Below, piece after piece: positions 56,162 through 64,000 of a DNA stretch of 64,000 bases (position 1 is the first letter of the stretch; the number at the start of each line of letters is the position of its first letter). Origin of the DNA: an uncultured Caulobacter sp. Its GTDB lineage: Bacteria > Pseudomonadota > Alphaproteobacteria > Caulobacterales > Caulobacteraceae. The stretch lies in NCBI GenBank assembly GCA_937925635.1, contig CALALX010000062.1, positions 1-64,000 of the forward strand, written 5' to 3'. The notes beneath the pieces were generated by a model. The model saw only the letters and a program-made list of their open reading frames with translations. It had not been told where the DNA came from and ran no database searches. Position numbers and translations under genes: made by a program.

Positions 56162-56878
56162 CTAGGCGCCGGCGAACAGCAGGCGGCCGCCGTCCATGTC
56201 GGCGCGGAGGGCGTTGAGGTCGGCCTGGGAGACGGCGAAGCAGCCGAACGAGCGGCCGAGCTTGCCCTGCGACGCTAGGTAGGCCGGCTCGCAGTAGTCG
56301 GCCGCGTGGACGATGATCGCCCGGTCGCGGACCTCCGAATTGGTCGGATCAAGGCCGTCGAGCAGGACGTTCGGACCGTGCTTGGAGCCCCAGGACTGGC
56401 CGGCCGTCAGATAGGCGCCGACCGAGGAGGCGTTCGAGTTCGGCACGTTCGAAAACTTCTGGGCGTAGCCGCTGTGCGCCGGGTCGGAACCCCGGCCGTG
56501 GGCGGTCCGGTACGCCGTGGTCTCGCCGGTCGTCAGGTCGAGGCGGAACAGGCGCGGCTTGCTGGAGTGGGCCTGGAAGTCGACGATGTAGACGCGATCC
56601 TCGTGCTCGACATGGCCGCGATGGCGCTTGAGCGCGTCCAGGGCGGCGTAGAGCAGCGGGCGACGGATCAGGCCCTGCGGGTCCAGGGCGGGGCCGAGCG
56701 CCGGGACGGCCGCCGGCGCGGGCGGGACGATGAGCGGCGGCGGCGGAGGCGAGGGAACAGGCGAGAAGGTCTGCGAGACCAGCGAGGGTTTCGGCGTCGA
56801 AGTGGCGCACGACGCCGTCAGGGCGGCGAGGCCGACGATAAGTCCACGACGCGACAAGCGCGCTTGCTGTTCCAGCAT
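56162..56878 (-). CDS. Murein L,D-transpeptidase catalytic-domain lipoprotein
   Basis: 238 aa. An N-terminal lipobox (LTASCATS, near residue 24) after an arginine pair (RRGLIV) makes it a probable lipoprotein. A proline-rich linker (about residues 40-60) leads to the YkuD_2-type domain. Its histidine and cysteine are seen in AIIVHAADYCEP and GRSFGCFAVSQAD. It probably cross-links or trims peptidoglycan or attaches proteins to it. GGAGCTCAG precedes the ATG. Confidence 0.85.
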   Translation of the reverse strand: MLEQQARLSRRGLIVGLAALTASCATSTPKPSLVSQTFSPVPSPPPPPLIVPPAPAAVPALGPALDPQGLIRRPLLYAALDALKRHRGHVEHEDRVYIVDFQAHSSKPRLFRLDLTTGETTAYRTAHGRGSDPAHSGYAQKFSNVPNSNASSVGAYLTAGQSWGSKHGPNVLLDGLDPTNSEVRDRAIIVHAADYCEPAYLASQGKLGRSFGCFAVSQADLNALRADMDGGRLLFAGA

Positions 56879-56977
56879 GCCGTCTGAGCTCCGGGTTTGC
56901 GCCCCCCGCGCGGTCAGTGCGGCAGCGGATAGCCCGGGATGACGCCCGCGGGAAACCGCGCACGGCGTCGCACCCGC

Positions 56978-58198
56978 TCACTTTTTCGCCAGCGCCTCCG
57001 AAAGCGGCGCCGCCAGGTCGCCCTTGCGAACGGCTTCAACGCGATCGAGACCGAGCCATCCCGCCATCCGCGTCAGTTCGGCCGCCAGGGCCTGCGCGGT
57101 GTCCGGCCCGGCGTTCGGCTCCGCGTGGGCGGCCTGGACCAGCAGCACCTTCTTCTGCCGGTCGGCCTTGAGATCGACCCGGCCGGTGATGGTCTCGCCC
57201 TGCAGGAAGGGCAGCACGTAGTAGCCATGGGTGCGCTTCTCGGCCGGGGTGTAGATCTCCAGCCGGATTTTCACGTCGAACAGCCGCTCGGTTCGCTCGC
57301 GAAACCAGATCAGGTTGTCGAAGGGCGACAGCAGCGCGTGGGCCTCGACCCGGCGCGGGGCCTTCGCCCCGGGGGCCAGGTAGCCGGGCCTGGCCCAGCC
57401 CTCCACGGCGACCGGCGTCAGCTCGCCGGCCTCGACCAGCTCACGCACCGCACGGCGGGCGGGCTCCAGCGGCAGGCGGAAGTAGTCGCGCAGGTCCGCC
57501 TCGGTCGCCACGCCCATCGCCCCCGCCGACCGGCGCACCAGTTCGCGGATCGCGTCGGGCTCGTCCAGAGTCGGGGCATCGATGACGGCCGCGGGCAGCG
57601 CCCGTTCGGTCAGGTCATAGACCCGCTCGAAGCCGCGCCGCGTCCGGGTGGTGACGTAGCCGGCCCAGAACAGCCATTCGAGCGCGCGCTTGCCGTCCGA
57701 CCACGACCACCAGCCCGGCTGACCGCGCGGGCCGGTCGCGAAGTCGCCGCCGGTGACGGGACCGCGCCTTTCGATCTCGGCCAGGATGTTGTCGATGTAG
57801 TCGCGCCGCTCGCGGCCGAAGCGGGCCAGCCCGCCCCAGGTCTCGCCGCGCTCGGCCCGCGCCATCCGCCAGCGGAAGAAGGGCTGCAGGTCCATCGGCA
57901 GCAACGAAGCCTCATGGCCCCAGTACTCGAACATCGACCGCTTCTTGCCCCACGCCTCCGCCTCCAGCACCTCGCGGGGATAGTCGCCGAGCCGCGAGAA
58001 GGCGGGCAGGTAGTGGGTGCGGGTGACCACGTTGACGCTGTCGATCTGGATCACGCCCAGCCGGTCGGCGGTCTTGCGGAAATGCCGCGCGCCGGGCGCC
58101 TCGTGACGGCGGGCGTCGGCGAAGCCCTGGGCCGCCAGCGCGATGCGCCGCGCCTGGGCGGCGGAGAGGTCGTGGGTCTTCTTCATCGGCGACACCAT
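56978..58198 (-). CDS. ycaQ: YcaQ/AlkX family DNA glycosylase (interstrand crosslink repair)
   Basis: 406 aa, the usual length. The winged-helix repeats (HTH_42) are present. The catalytic QxD is seen in LGVIQIDSVNVV (residues about 45-56), followed by RTHYLPAFSRLGDYP, FEYWGHEASLLP and HALLSPFDNLIWFRER. YcaQ unhooks interstrand crosslinks made by nitrogen mustards and related agents. ATG 58198 is used; ATG 58186 (MKKTHDL) is an alternative. Confidence 0.9.
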   Translation of the reverse strand: MVSPMKKTHDLSAAQARRIALAAQGFADARRHEAPGARHFRKTADRLGVIQIDSVNVVTRTHYLPAFSRLGDYPREVLEAEAWGKKRSMFEYWGHEASLLPMDLQPFFRWRMARAERGETWGGLARFGRERRDYIDNILAEIERRGPVTGGDFATGPRGQPGWWSWSDGKRALEWLFWAGYVTTRTRRGFERVYDLTERALPAAVIDAPTLDEPDAIRELVRRSAGAMGVATEADLRDYFRLPLEPARRAVRELVEAGELTPVAVEGWARPGYLAPGAKAPRRVEAHALLSPFDNLIWFRERTERLFDVKIRLEIYTPAEKRTHGYYVLPFLQGETITGRVDLKADRQKKVLLVQAAHAEPNAGPDTAQALAAELTRMAGWLGLDRVEAVRKGDLAAPLSEALAKK

Positions 58199-58239
58199 GA
58201 CCGATTCCGGGTGTTCGCCCAATGTTCCCGCATCTTTCT

Positions 58240-58271
58240 CCGCTCATCCCGGCGAATGCCGGGATGAGCGG
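58240..58271. repeat. REP-like palindrome, family 2, copy B
   Basis: A perfect 32-bp palindrome, CCGCTCATCCCGGC then GAAT then GCCGGGATGAGCGG, with 14-bp arms. It lies between ycaQ and an aldo-keto reductase gene. Copy A at 34599-34630 differs by one base. Confidence 0.9.
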
Positions 58272-58285
58272 ATGAGGGGATGCGC

Positions 58286-59266
58286 CTACCCGTGGTCCAG
58301 CACCGGCTTGGGCTTGTAGGGCTTTTCGAGCGTGGCGATCTCGTCGTTCGACAGTGTCACGTCAAGGGCGGCCAGGGCCTCGGACAGGTGATGCATCTTC
58401 GAGGCGCCGACGATCGGGGCGGTGATGGCCGGGTTCTTCAACACCCAGGCCAGGGCGACCTGGGTGTTCGACAGGCCCCGCTCCTTCGCGATGGCCTCGA
58501 CCGCGTCGACGACCTCGAAGTCGGCGTCCCGGTAGTAGAGGCGCGGCGAGAACTCATCGGTGCGGGACCGCTCGGTATTGCCCTCGCCCACGGCCTTGCG
58601 GCCGCCGGCCAGGAAGCCGCGGGCCAGCGGCGACCAGGGTATGACGCCGACACCCTCGGCTTGGCAGAGCGGCAGCATCTCGCGCTCCTCCTCACGGTAG
58701 ACGAGGTTGTACTGCGGCTGCATCGACACGAACTTCGTCCAGCCGTGCCTCTCGCTGGCGGCGAGCATCTTCGCGAACTGCCAGCCGTACATCGACGAGG
58801 CCCCGATGTACCGGGCCTTGCCGGCCTTCACGACGTCATGCAACGCCTCCAGCGTCTCCTCGATCGGCGTGTCGTAGTCGAAGCGGTGGATCTGGTAGAG
58901 GTCGATGTAGTCCGTCCCGAGGTTCTTCAGCGACCGATCCACCGCGTCCATGATGTGCTTGCGCGACAGGCCGCCGGCGTTCGGCCCCTTGCCGTGCGGG
59001 AAGAAGACCTTGGTCGCGATCACCACCTCTTCCCGGCGCGAGAATTCCTTCAGCGCCCGGCCGGTGATCACTTCGCTCTGGCCGTTGGAGTACATGTCGG
59101 CCGTGTCGAAGAAGTTGATCCCGCCCTCGATCGCGGCCTTGAAGAAGGGCCGGCTCGCCTCCTCCTCCAGCACCCAGGGACGCCAGCCGCTGGAGCCGTA
59201 GGTCATGCAGCCGAGGCAGAGGCGCGAGACCTTCAGGCCGCTAGAGCCCAGACGAACGTATTCCAT
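58286..59266 (-). CDS. Aldo-keto reductase
   Basis: 326 aa NADPH-dependent TIM-barrel reductase. The catalytic tetrad is Asp in FFDTADMY (with Tyr three residues later), Lys in VIATKVFF and His in YQIHRFD. The C-terminal LKNPAITAPIVGASKMHHL binds the phosphate of NADPH. It is close to YajO-type enzymes; substrate unknown. GGAGATCG precedes the ATG. Confidence 0.93.
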   Translation of the reverse strand: MEYVRLGSSGLKVSRLCLGCMTYGSSGWRPWVLEEEASRPFFKAAIEGGINFFDTADMYSNGQSEVITGRALKEFSRREEVVIATKVFFPHGKGPNAGGLSRKHIMDAVDRSLKNLGTDYIDLYQIHRFDYDTPIEETLEALHDVVKAGKARYIGASSMYGWQFAKMLAASERHGWTKFVSMQPQYNLVYREEEREMLPLCQAEGVGVIPWSPLARGFLAGGRKAVGEGNTERSRTDEFSPRLYYRDADFEVVDAVEAIAKERGLSNTQVALAWVLKNPAITAPIVGASKMHHLSEALAALDVTLSNDEIATLEKPYKPKPVLDHG

Positions 59267-59296
59267 GCGCGGCGATCTCCCTGGTTGCGTCGGCGT

Positions 59297-60055
59297 TCAG
59301 CGCGCCAGCCGGCCGTCCTCGAGCGCTTCCAGCGTGAACCGGAAGATCACCTCGGGATCAGGCTCGGGCACGCCCTTGAGCAGCTTTTTCGGCGCGGACG
59401 CGTGCAGCAGCCAGCGCAGGATGTTGAGCCGCGCGGGCTTCTTCCTGTCTCCGCGCACGCAGATCCACGGCGATTCCTCACAGTCCGTCCGGCGCAGCAT
59501 CTCGTCGCGGGCGACGGTGTAATCGTCCCACTTCTTCTCCGCGACGGCGTCGAGCGGACTGATCTTGAAGGCCTTCAGCGGATCGGACCGGCGCGCCTTC
59601 AGGCGCTCGGCCTGCTCCTCGCGGGAGATGTCGAGCCAGAGCTTGATGACCCTCATGCCGCTGTCGACCAGCATCTGCTCGAACGGCACGACGTCGCGCA
59701 GGAACTCCTCCTGCTCCTCAAGGGTGCTGAACCCCATGACCCGCTCGACCCCGGCCCGATTGTACCAGGAGCGGTTGAACAGCACGAACTCGCCGGCCGC
59801 CGGCAGGTGCGCCACATAGCGTTGCAGGAACCACTGCGACCGCTCCCGGTCGGAGGGCTTGGGCAGGGCCACGACCCGCGTTTCCCGACGCGAGAGCGGG
59901 GCGATGATCCTGGAGATCGCGCCGTCCTTACCGGCGGCGTCGCGCCCCTCGAACAGCATCAAGAGCTTCCAGCCCTCCTTGATCGCCAGGCGCTGCAGGC
60001 CGACGGCGGCGATCTGAAGGTGGCGGAGCTCGGCGTCGTAGGCGTCGTTGTCCAT
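59297..60055 (-). CDS. ppk2: Polyphosphate kinase 2 (PPK2)
   Basis: 252 aa. Walker A is FEGRDAAGKDGAI (residues about 35-47); the conserved RSWYNRAGVERVMGF and WLDISREEQAERLKARRSDPLK follow. It uses polyphosphate to phosphorylate nucleotides, most likely GDP or ADP. Single-domain length fits class I PPK2. It is divergent from rsmE over 46 bp and follows no other phosphate gene, though the Pst/Pho cluster at 17-23 kb handles phosphate uptake. Confidence 0.93.
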   Translation of the reverse strand: MDNDAYDAELRHLQIAAVGLQRLAIKEGWKLLMLFEGRDAAGKDGAISRIIAPLSRRETRVVALPKPSDRERSQWFLQRYVAHLPAAGEFVLFNRSWYNRAGVERVMGFSTLEEQEEFLRDVVPFEQMLVDSGMRVIKLWLDISREEQAERLKARRSDPLKAFKISPLDAVAEKKWDDYTVARDEMLRRTDCEESPWICVRGDRKKPARLNILRWLLHASAPKKLLKGVPEPDPEVIFRFTLEALEDGRLAR

Positions 60056-60101
60056 GTCGCGAGCCTACCCCCGGACGCGGCTATCGGGCTAGAACCCCGT
60101 C

Positions 60102-60830
60102 ATGATCCGTCTCCATGTCCCCGACGACCTCGCCGCCGGCGCCTCGGTGTCGCCTTCGCCGGAGCAGAGCCGCTACCTGATCGCGGTGATGCGACTGGCC
60201 ATCGGCGCGGAAGTGCTGCTGTTCAACGGCCGGCATGGCGAGTGGCGCGCGACCATCGTCGACGCCAACAAGCGCGGCTGCCGGCTGACCGTCGGCTCGC
60301 TGATCCGCCCGCAGCGGGCGAGCCCGGATCTCGACCTGGTGGTGGCGCTGATCAAGCGCGGGCCGCTGGAGACCATCATCGAGAAGGCGGTGGAGCTGGG
60401 CGTGCGCCGCATCCGGCTGGTCACCACCCGTCGCACCAACGCCGACCGCGCCAACGTCGAACGCCTGCAGGCCATCGCCGTCGAGGCGGCGGAGCAGACG
60501 GAACGCCTCGATGTGCCGGAGATCGTCGCGCCGGAGAAGCTGGACCGGATGTTGACCGGTTGGGACGCGGCGCGGCGGCTGATGTTCTGCGACGAGGCCG
60601 GCGGCGCTCCGCCGGCGCTGGCGGCGCTGCGGGCGGCGGAGAGCGGCCCCTGGGCGGTGCTGATCGGCCCGGAGGGCGGCTTCGATCCGGAAGAGGGCGA
60701 AAAGCTGCGCGGCCTGCCCTTCGTCACGCCCGTGTCGCTCGGCCCGCGCATTCTGCGCGCGGACACGGCGGCGATCGCCGCGCTCACGATCTGGCAATCG
60801 GCGATGGGAGACTGGCTCACGCCCTCTTGA
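60102..60830 (+). CDS. rsmE: 16S rRNA (uracil-1498-N3)-methyltransferase RsmE
   Basis: 242 aa. Family features are the N-terminal PUA-like part (RLHVPDDLAAGASVSPSPEQ) and the SPOUT knot: KRGPLETIIEKAVELGVRRI, AVLIGPEGGFDPEEGEKL and VSLGPRILRADTAAIAALTI. It methylates U1498 in the ribosomal decoding centre. It precedes gshA on the same strand by about 110 bp, an order often seen in alphaproteobacteria. Confidence 0.95.
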   Translation: MIRLHVPDDLAAGASVSPSPEQSRYLIAVMRLAIGAEVLLFNGRHGEWRATIVDANKRGCRLTVGSLIRPQRASPDLDLVVALIKRGPLETIIEKAVELGVRRIRLVTTRRTNADRANVERLQAIAVEAAEQTERLDVPEIVAPEKLDRMLTGWDAARRLMFCDEAGGAPPALAALRAAESGPWAVLIGPEGGFDPEEGEKLRGLPFVTPVSLGPRILRADTAAIAALTIWQSAMGDWLTPS

Positions 60831-60938
60831 GACCGTAGCCTTTTGCTACCACCTGCTGAACAGCGTAAAGATCGCGCCCGGCCGGGGAATGGGCCTCCCA
60901 GCCACCAACATGAAGAAGCCGGGGAGGCTCGCGAAACT

Positions 60939-62309
60939 ATGGCGACGACTGTGTGTGATGATCGGCCCCTGTCCCTTGAGGACCTGACCAACTACTTCGC
61001 CAAGGGCTGCAAGCCGGCGAGCGAATGGCGCGTGGGCGCCGAGCACGAGAAGTTCGGATTCCGCCTGAACGGTCACGAGAGCATCCCGTACGCGGGTCCC
61101 GACGGCATCGAGGCGATGCTGAAGGGCCTGATGCGCTTCGGTTGGGAAGGCGTCTACGAGGACCGCGCCGACGGCGGCCAAACCCTGATCGCCCTGCAGC
61201 GCGGCGGCGCGAGCGTCAGCCTGGAGCCCGGCGGCCAGTTCGAGCTCAGCGGCGCGCCGCTGAACTCCATGCACGAGATCTGCGAGGAGACCGGCAGCCA
61301 CCTGCAGGAGGTGAAGACCGTCGCCGACGCGCTCGGCATCGGCTTCCTGGGCCTCGGCTTCCACCCGACCATCACCCGCGAGCAGGCGGCCGTGATGCCC
61401 AAGGGTCGCTACGTGATCATGAAGCGGTACATGCCGCTGGTCGGCGGGCTGGGTCTGGACATGATGTTCCGCACCTGCACCGTGCAGGCCAACCTCGACT
61501 TCTCGTCAGAGGCGGACATGGTGGCCAAGTTCCGCACCAGCCTGGCGCTGCAACCGATCGCCACCGCCCTGTTCGCCAACTCGCCCTTCACCGAAGGCAA
61601 GCCCAACGGCTTCCTGTCGGCCCGCGCCAACGTCTGGACCGACACCGATCCCGACCGCACCGGCATGCTCGACTTCGTGTTCGAGGACGGTTTCGGTTTC
61701 GAGCGCTACGCGCGCTACGCCCTCGACGTGCCGATGTATTTCGTGAAGCGCAACGGCCTGTACGTCGACGTCGCCGGCAAGAGCTTCAAGGACTTCATCG
61801 ACGGCCGGCTGGAGGGCGTCGACGGACGCGCCACGATGAAGGACTGGGCCGATCATACGACGACCATCTTCCCGGAAGTGCGGCTGAAGACCTATCTGGA
61901 AATGCGCGGCGCCGACGGCGGCCCGTGGAGCCGACTGTGCGCCCTGCCGGCGCTGTGGACCGGCATCTTCTACGACAGCGCGGCGCTGGCCGCCGCCTGG
62001 GACCTCTGCAAGGACTGGACGCGCGAAGAGCGTGAGACGGTCCGCAGCGACGTCAACAAGCTGGGCCTCAAGGCCGTCGTCCACGGCCGCACGGTCCAGG
62101 ACATCGCGAAGGACATGATCGCGATCAGCCGCGAGGGCCTCAAGCGCCGGGCGCGCCTGGACGGCTCCTTCATCGACGAGACCACCTACCTGGGCGAACT
62201 GGAGCAGATCGCCGACAGCGGCCTGACCCCAGCCGAGCGCCTGCTGGAGAAGTTCCACGGCGAGTGGGGCGGCGATATCTCGCGCGTGTTCCAGGACTGC
62301 GCGTACTGA
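60939..62309 (+). CDS. gshA: Glutamate-cysteine ligase GshA (alphaproteobacterial type)
   Basis: 456 aa. First step of glutathione synthesis: ATP-dependent joining of glutamate and cysteine. It is of the plant/alphaproteobacterial type, not the E. coli type, with WRVGAEHEKFGFRLNG, VSLEPGGQFELSGAP, GRYVIMKRYMPLVG and VFEDGFGFERYARYALDVPM. GGGGAGG lies 11 bases before the ATG at 60939. Activity in some relatives is regulated by a redox disulfide. Its stop is followed at once by a pair of REP-like repeats. Confidence 0.95.
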   Translation: MATTVCDDRPLSLEDLTNYFAKGCKPASEWRVGAEHEKFGFRLNGHESIPYAGPDGIEAMLKGLMRFGWEGVYEDRADGGQTLIALQRGGASVSLEPGGQFELSGAPLNSMHEICEETGSHLQEVKTVADALGIGFLGLGFHPTITREQAAVMPKGRYVIMKRYMPLVGGLGLDMMFRTCTVQANLDFSSEADMVAKFRTSLALQPIATALFANSPFTEGKPNGFLSARANVWTDTDPDRTGMLDFVFEDGFGFERYARYALDVPMYFVKRNGLYVDVAGKSFKDFIDGRLEGVDGRATMKDWADHTTTIFPEVRLKTYLEMRGADGGPWSRLCALPALWTGIFYDSAALAAAWDLCKDWTREERETVRSDVNKLGLKAVVHGRTVQDIAKDMIAISREGLKRRARLDGSFIDETTYLGELEQIADSGLTPAERLLEKFHGEWGGDISRVFQDCAY

Positions 62310-62311
62310 GG

Positions 62312-62457
62312 CTTCCCTCCCCTTCATGGGGAGGGACAGACCCGCGCAGCGGGTCAGGGTGGGGCAGCAGGGCGCCAGTTACAACGCCCGGTGATTGGCA
62401 TCCCCATTCCCCACCCGGTCCCTTCGGGACCACCCTCCCCATGACGGGGAGGGAAGG
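62312..62457. repeat. Inverted pair of family 3 palindromes, without cargo
   Basis: The left arm 62312-62364 begins CTTCCCTCCCC and contains ACCCGCGCAGCGGGT; the right arm 62409-62457 contains GGTCCCTTCGGGACC and ends GGGGAGGGAAGG. The 44-bp spacer holds no ORF. Both arms share CCCTCCCC..CATGGGGAGGG and GGGTGGGG with the arms enclosing the DUF559 gene at 46470-46942. It fills the entire gap between gshA and DUF427. Confidence 0.8.
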
Positions 62458-62460
62458 CGA

Positions 62461-62859
62461 TCATGCATACGGCGGATCCATGGGAGAGACGTGGCGGACG
62501 GGCTCGGCGACGGCGTCCGCCTCGAAATCCACATGCTGCGGCATGAAGGCGATGTAGCCCTCGATCAGCTCCGCCTCGCCGCGCCCGCGCACGTAGGACC
62601 AGGCCACGTCCTCGACGATCCTGGCGTCGCGCATGATCGTGAACCAGGCCGCGGCGCCCTTGTCGTTGGTCGAGCCGTGGTCATTGCGCTTGAGAACCGA
62701 CATCTGAACGTCCTCGCGCGGGAAGTAGTAGACGGGATCGGCGCCCGCTTCGTGGAGGACGAGCGTGCGGGCGCTATCGGCCACTTCATGGCCTTCGAAC
62801 AGCACCCGGACCCGGCCCGGCGCGGCGGAAATGGTGAACGGCGTAGCGGCCTGGGCCAT
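62461..62859 (-). CDS. DUF427 family protein
   Basis: 132 aa. RVRVLFEGHEVADSARTLVLHEAG and PVYYFPREDVQMSVLKRNDHGS (with HGSTNDKGAAAWF) match DUF427, a small beta-rich family of unknown activity. GGAGG precedes the ATG at 62859, 8 bases away. The stop codon abuts a pair of family 3 repeats. It is divergent from a POT transporter gene across 175 bp. Confidence 0.9.
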   Translation of the reverse strand: MAQAATPFTISAAPGRVRVLFEGHEVADSARTLVLHEAGADPVYYFPREDVQMSVLKRNDHGSTNDKGAAAWFTIMRDARIVEDVAWSYVRGRGEAELIEGYIAFMPQHVDFEADAVAEPVRHVSPMDPPYA

Positions 62860-63034
62860 GATGGGAACCTCCGCCCCTACAACGCCCGACAGGCGAATGT
62901 GGCTCCGGAAACGCCACGCGCGGCAAGCCGTTGCTTGTGAAACGAGGCGGCGCGTGATTTTCTCGCGCACAAATCGGGGCGGACGCGGGGGAATCTTGCC
63001 GCTCCCCGGCGTCTAAAGTTACAGGAACGGCAGT

Positions 63035-64000
63035 ATGAATATCGTCATTGCGCTGGGGATCCTCGTGACCCTGGCGACCGGGATTCCGGTGTTTCTGCAG
63101 ATGCGGAAGCATCCCAAGGGCCTGCTCATCCTCTTCTTCGCGGAGATGTGGGAGCGCTTCTCCTACTACGGGATGCGGGGCATCCTGATCTTCTACCTGA
63201 CGCAGCACTTCCTGTTCAGCGACGAGTACTCCGGCGGTATCTACGGCTCCTACACCTCGCTCGTTTACCTTCTGCCCCTGATCGGCGGCCTGCTGGCCGA
63301 CCGCTACCTCGGCACCCGCAAGGCCATCGCGTTCGGCGCCCTGCTGCTGGTCGCGGGCCACGGCATGATGGCCATCGAAGGCAAGCCGGCGACCCAGACC
63401 CTGACCTATCAGGGCGCGGCCTACGAAATCGTCCTCGAAGGCCGCGGCGACGCGCGCGAGGTCGGCATCAAGGTCGGCGACAAGGTCTACGAATTCGCGG
63501 GCGCCGAAGGCGGCGGCCTGGCGATCACCGACCTGCCGGCCGACGCGCCGCTTCCGGCCGTCCTGGCCAAGGGCTCCTACGAAATGAAGGAAGCCCGGAA
63601 CCCGACTTACGCGAACATCTTCTTCCTGGCCGTCTCGTTCATCATCATGGGCGTCGGCTTCCTGAAGCCGAACATTTCGACCATCGTGGGCCAGCTCTAC
63701 CCGCAGGGCGACCCGCGGCGCGACCCGGGCTTCACCCTCTACTACTACGGCATCAACCTGGGCGCCTTCTGGGCCTCGGTCCTCTGCGGCTACCTCGGCC
63801 AGACCTACGGCTGGGGCTGGGGCTTCGGCCTGGCCGGCATCGGCATGCTGGCGGGCTTCATCGTCTTCGTGCTCGGCAAGCCGCTGCTGCAGGGCAAGGG
63901 CGAACCGCCGAATCCCGAGCTGCTGGCCAAGCCGATCGCCGGCCCGATCAACCGCGAAGGTCTGATCTACATCCTCGCCCTTCTCGGCGTGGGCGCGGTC
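63035..64000 (+). CDS. POT family peptide:proton symporter, 3'-truncated by window edge
   Basis: 322 codons to the window end, frame open. Helix 1 carries the ExxER motif WERFSYYGMRGIL; the loop after helix 2 reads GGLLADRYLGTRKAI; helix 4-5 shows GFLKPNISTIVGQLY and FTLYYYGINLGAFWAS. These are POT/PTR proton-coupled di-/tripeptide transporters. AGGAA lies 8 bases before the ATG. Between helix 3 (GALLLVAGHGMMA) and helix 4 there is an insert of about 78 residues (about 116-194), absent from typical members and PDZ-like in part (EVGIKVGDKVYEF). That loop should be periplasmic. Confidence 0.9.
   Translation, partial: MNIVIALGILVTLATGIPVFLQMRKHPKGLLILFFAEMWERFSYYGMRGILIFYLTQHFLFSDEYSGGIYGSYTSLVYLLPLIGGLLADRYLGTRKAIAFGALLLVAGHGMMAIEGKPATQTLTYQGAAYEIVLEGRGDAREVGIKVGDKVYEFAGAEGGGLAITDLPADAPLPAVLAKGSYEMKEARNPTYANIFFLAVSFIIMGVGFLKPNISTIVGQLYPQGDPRRDPGFTLYYYGINLGAFWASVLCGYLGQTYGWGWGFGLAGIGMLAGFIVFVLGKPLLQGKGEPPNPELLAKPIAGPINREGLIYILALLGVGAV

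Noticed and set aside
58280..60838. A long plus-strand frame over the aldo-keto reductase and PPK2 genes
   Set aside because: Antisense to confident genes; low-complexity translation.

Overview
The window looks like chromosome of a GC-rich alphaproteobacterium of the Caulobacterales (Caulobacter/Phenylobacterium type). The basis is gene content (phoR-pstCAB-phoU-phoB block, lipid A operon, UbiA/UbiD, alphaproteobacterial gshA, DUF4170, DUF2846), strong GC3 bias, and short palindromic repeats between genes. The genus is an inference; no rRNA or tRNA gene was seen.

Layout. 1-4.3 kb is accessory DNA: a 5'-truncated acyl-CoA ligase and a Baeyer-Villiger-type monooxygenase, followed by an insertion-sequence scar (IS110 joined to IS630) and a frameshifted alpha/beta-hydrolase remnant. 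4.5-13.4 kb holds a duplicated-domain protein, a DUF2306/LytTR divergent pair with a candidate LytTR operator, a MobA-like protein, a DGPF/YCII protein, two secreted proteins, an ABC-2 exporter, a WecG-type glycosyltransferase, a SemiSWEET and a sensorless HisKA_2 kinase with a response regulator. 13.5-16.9 kb is a large autotransporter with aspartate-rich, calcium-loop-like segments. 17-23.4 kb is the phosphate regulon (no pstS), with a candidate Pho box in the end of phoR. 23.5-28 kb: purD, a lipoprotein, an APH-family kinase and a secreted amidohydrolase. 28-33.7 kb is a minus-strand envelope operon (msbA-like, DUF374 acyltransferase, CDF metal exporter, waaA, lpxK). 33.7-40 kb: phosphatase, a 28-residue membrane ORF, DUF4170, cysQ, pmbA, MAPEG protein and a chemoreceptor. 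40-46.4 kb: M14 peptidase, mazEF, ubiD, YjbR and gamma-glutamyltransferase. 46.5-50.5 kb: a DUF559 nuclease ORF enclosed by 56-bp inverted repeats, then VOC protein, methyltransferase, desaturase, ubiA and ybaN. 50.6-64 kb: ABC exporter, NhaD-like antiporter, S10 peptidase, TrmH-type methyltransferase, L,D-transpeptidase-like protein, YcaQ, aldo-keto reductase, PPK2, rsmE, gshA, DUF427 and a POT transporter cut by the window end.

The most interesting structure is at 46466-46942: a DUF559 (Vsr-like) nuclease gene whose ribosome-binding site and C-terminus are both supplied by two inverted copies of a REP-like palindrome. A cargo-less pair of the same repeat lies at 62312-62457, suggesting a repeat/nuclease partnership analogous to REP/RAYT. 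At least four palindromic repeat families are scattered through the intergenic spaces, and in two places they form the ends of reading frames.
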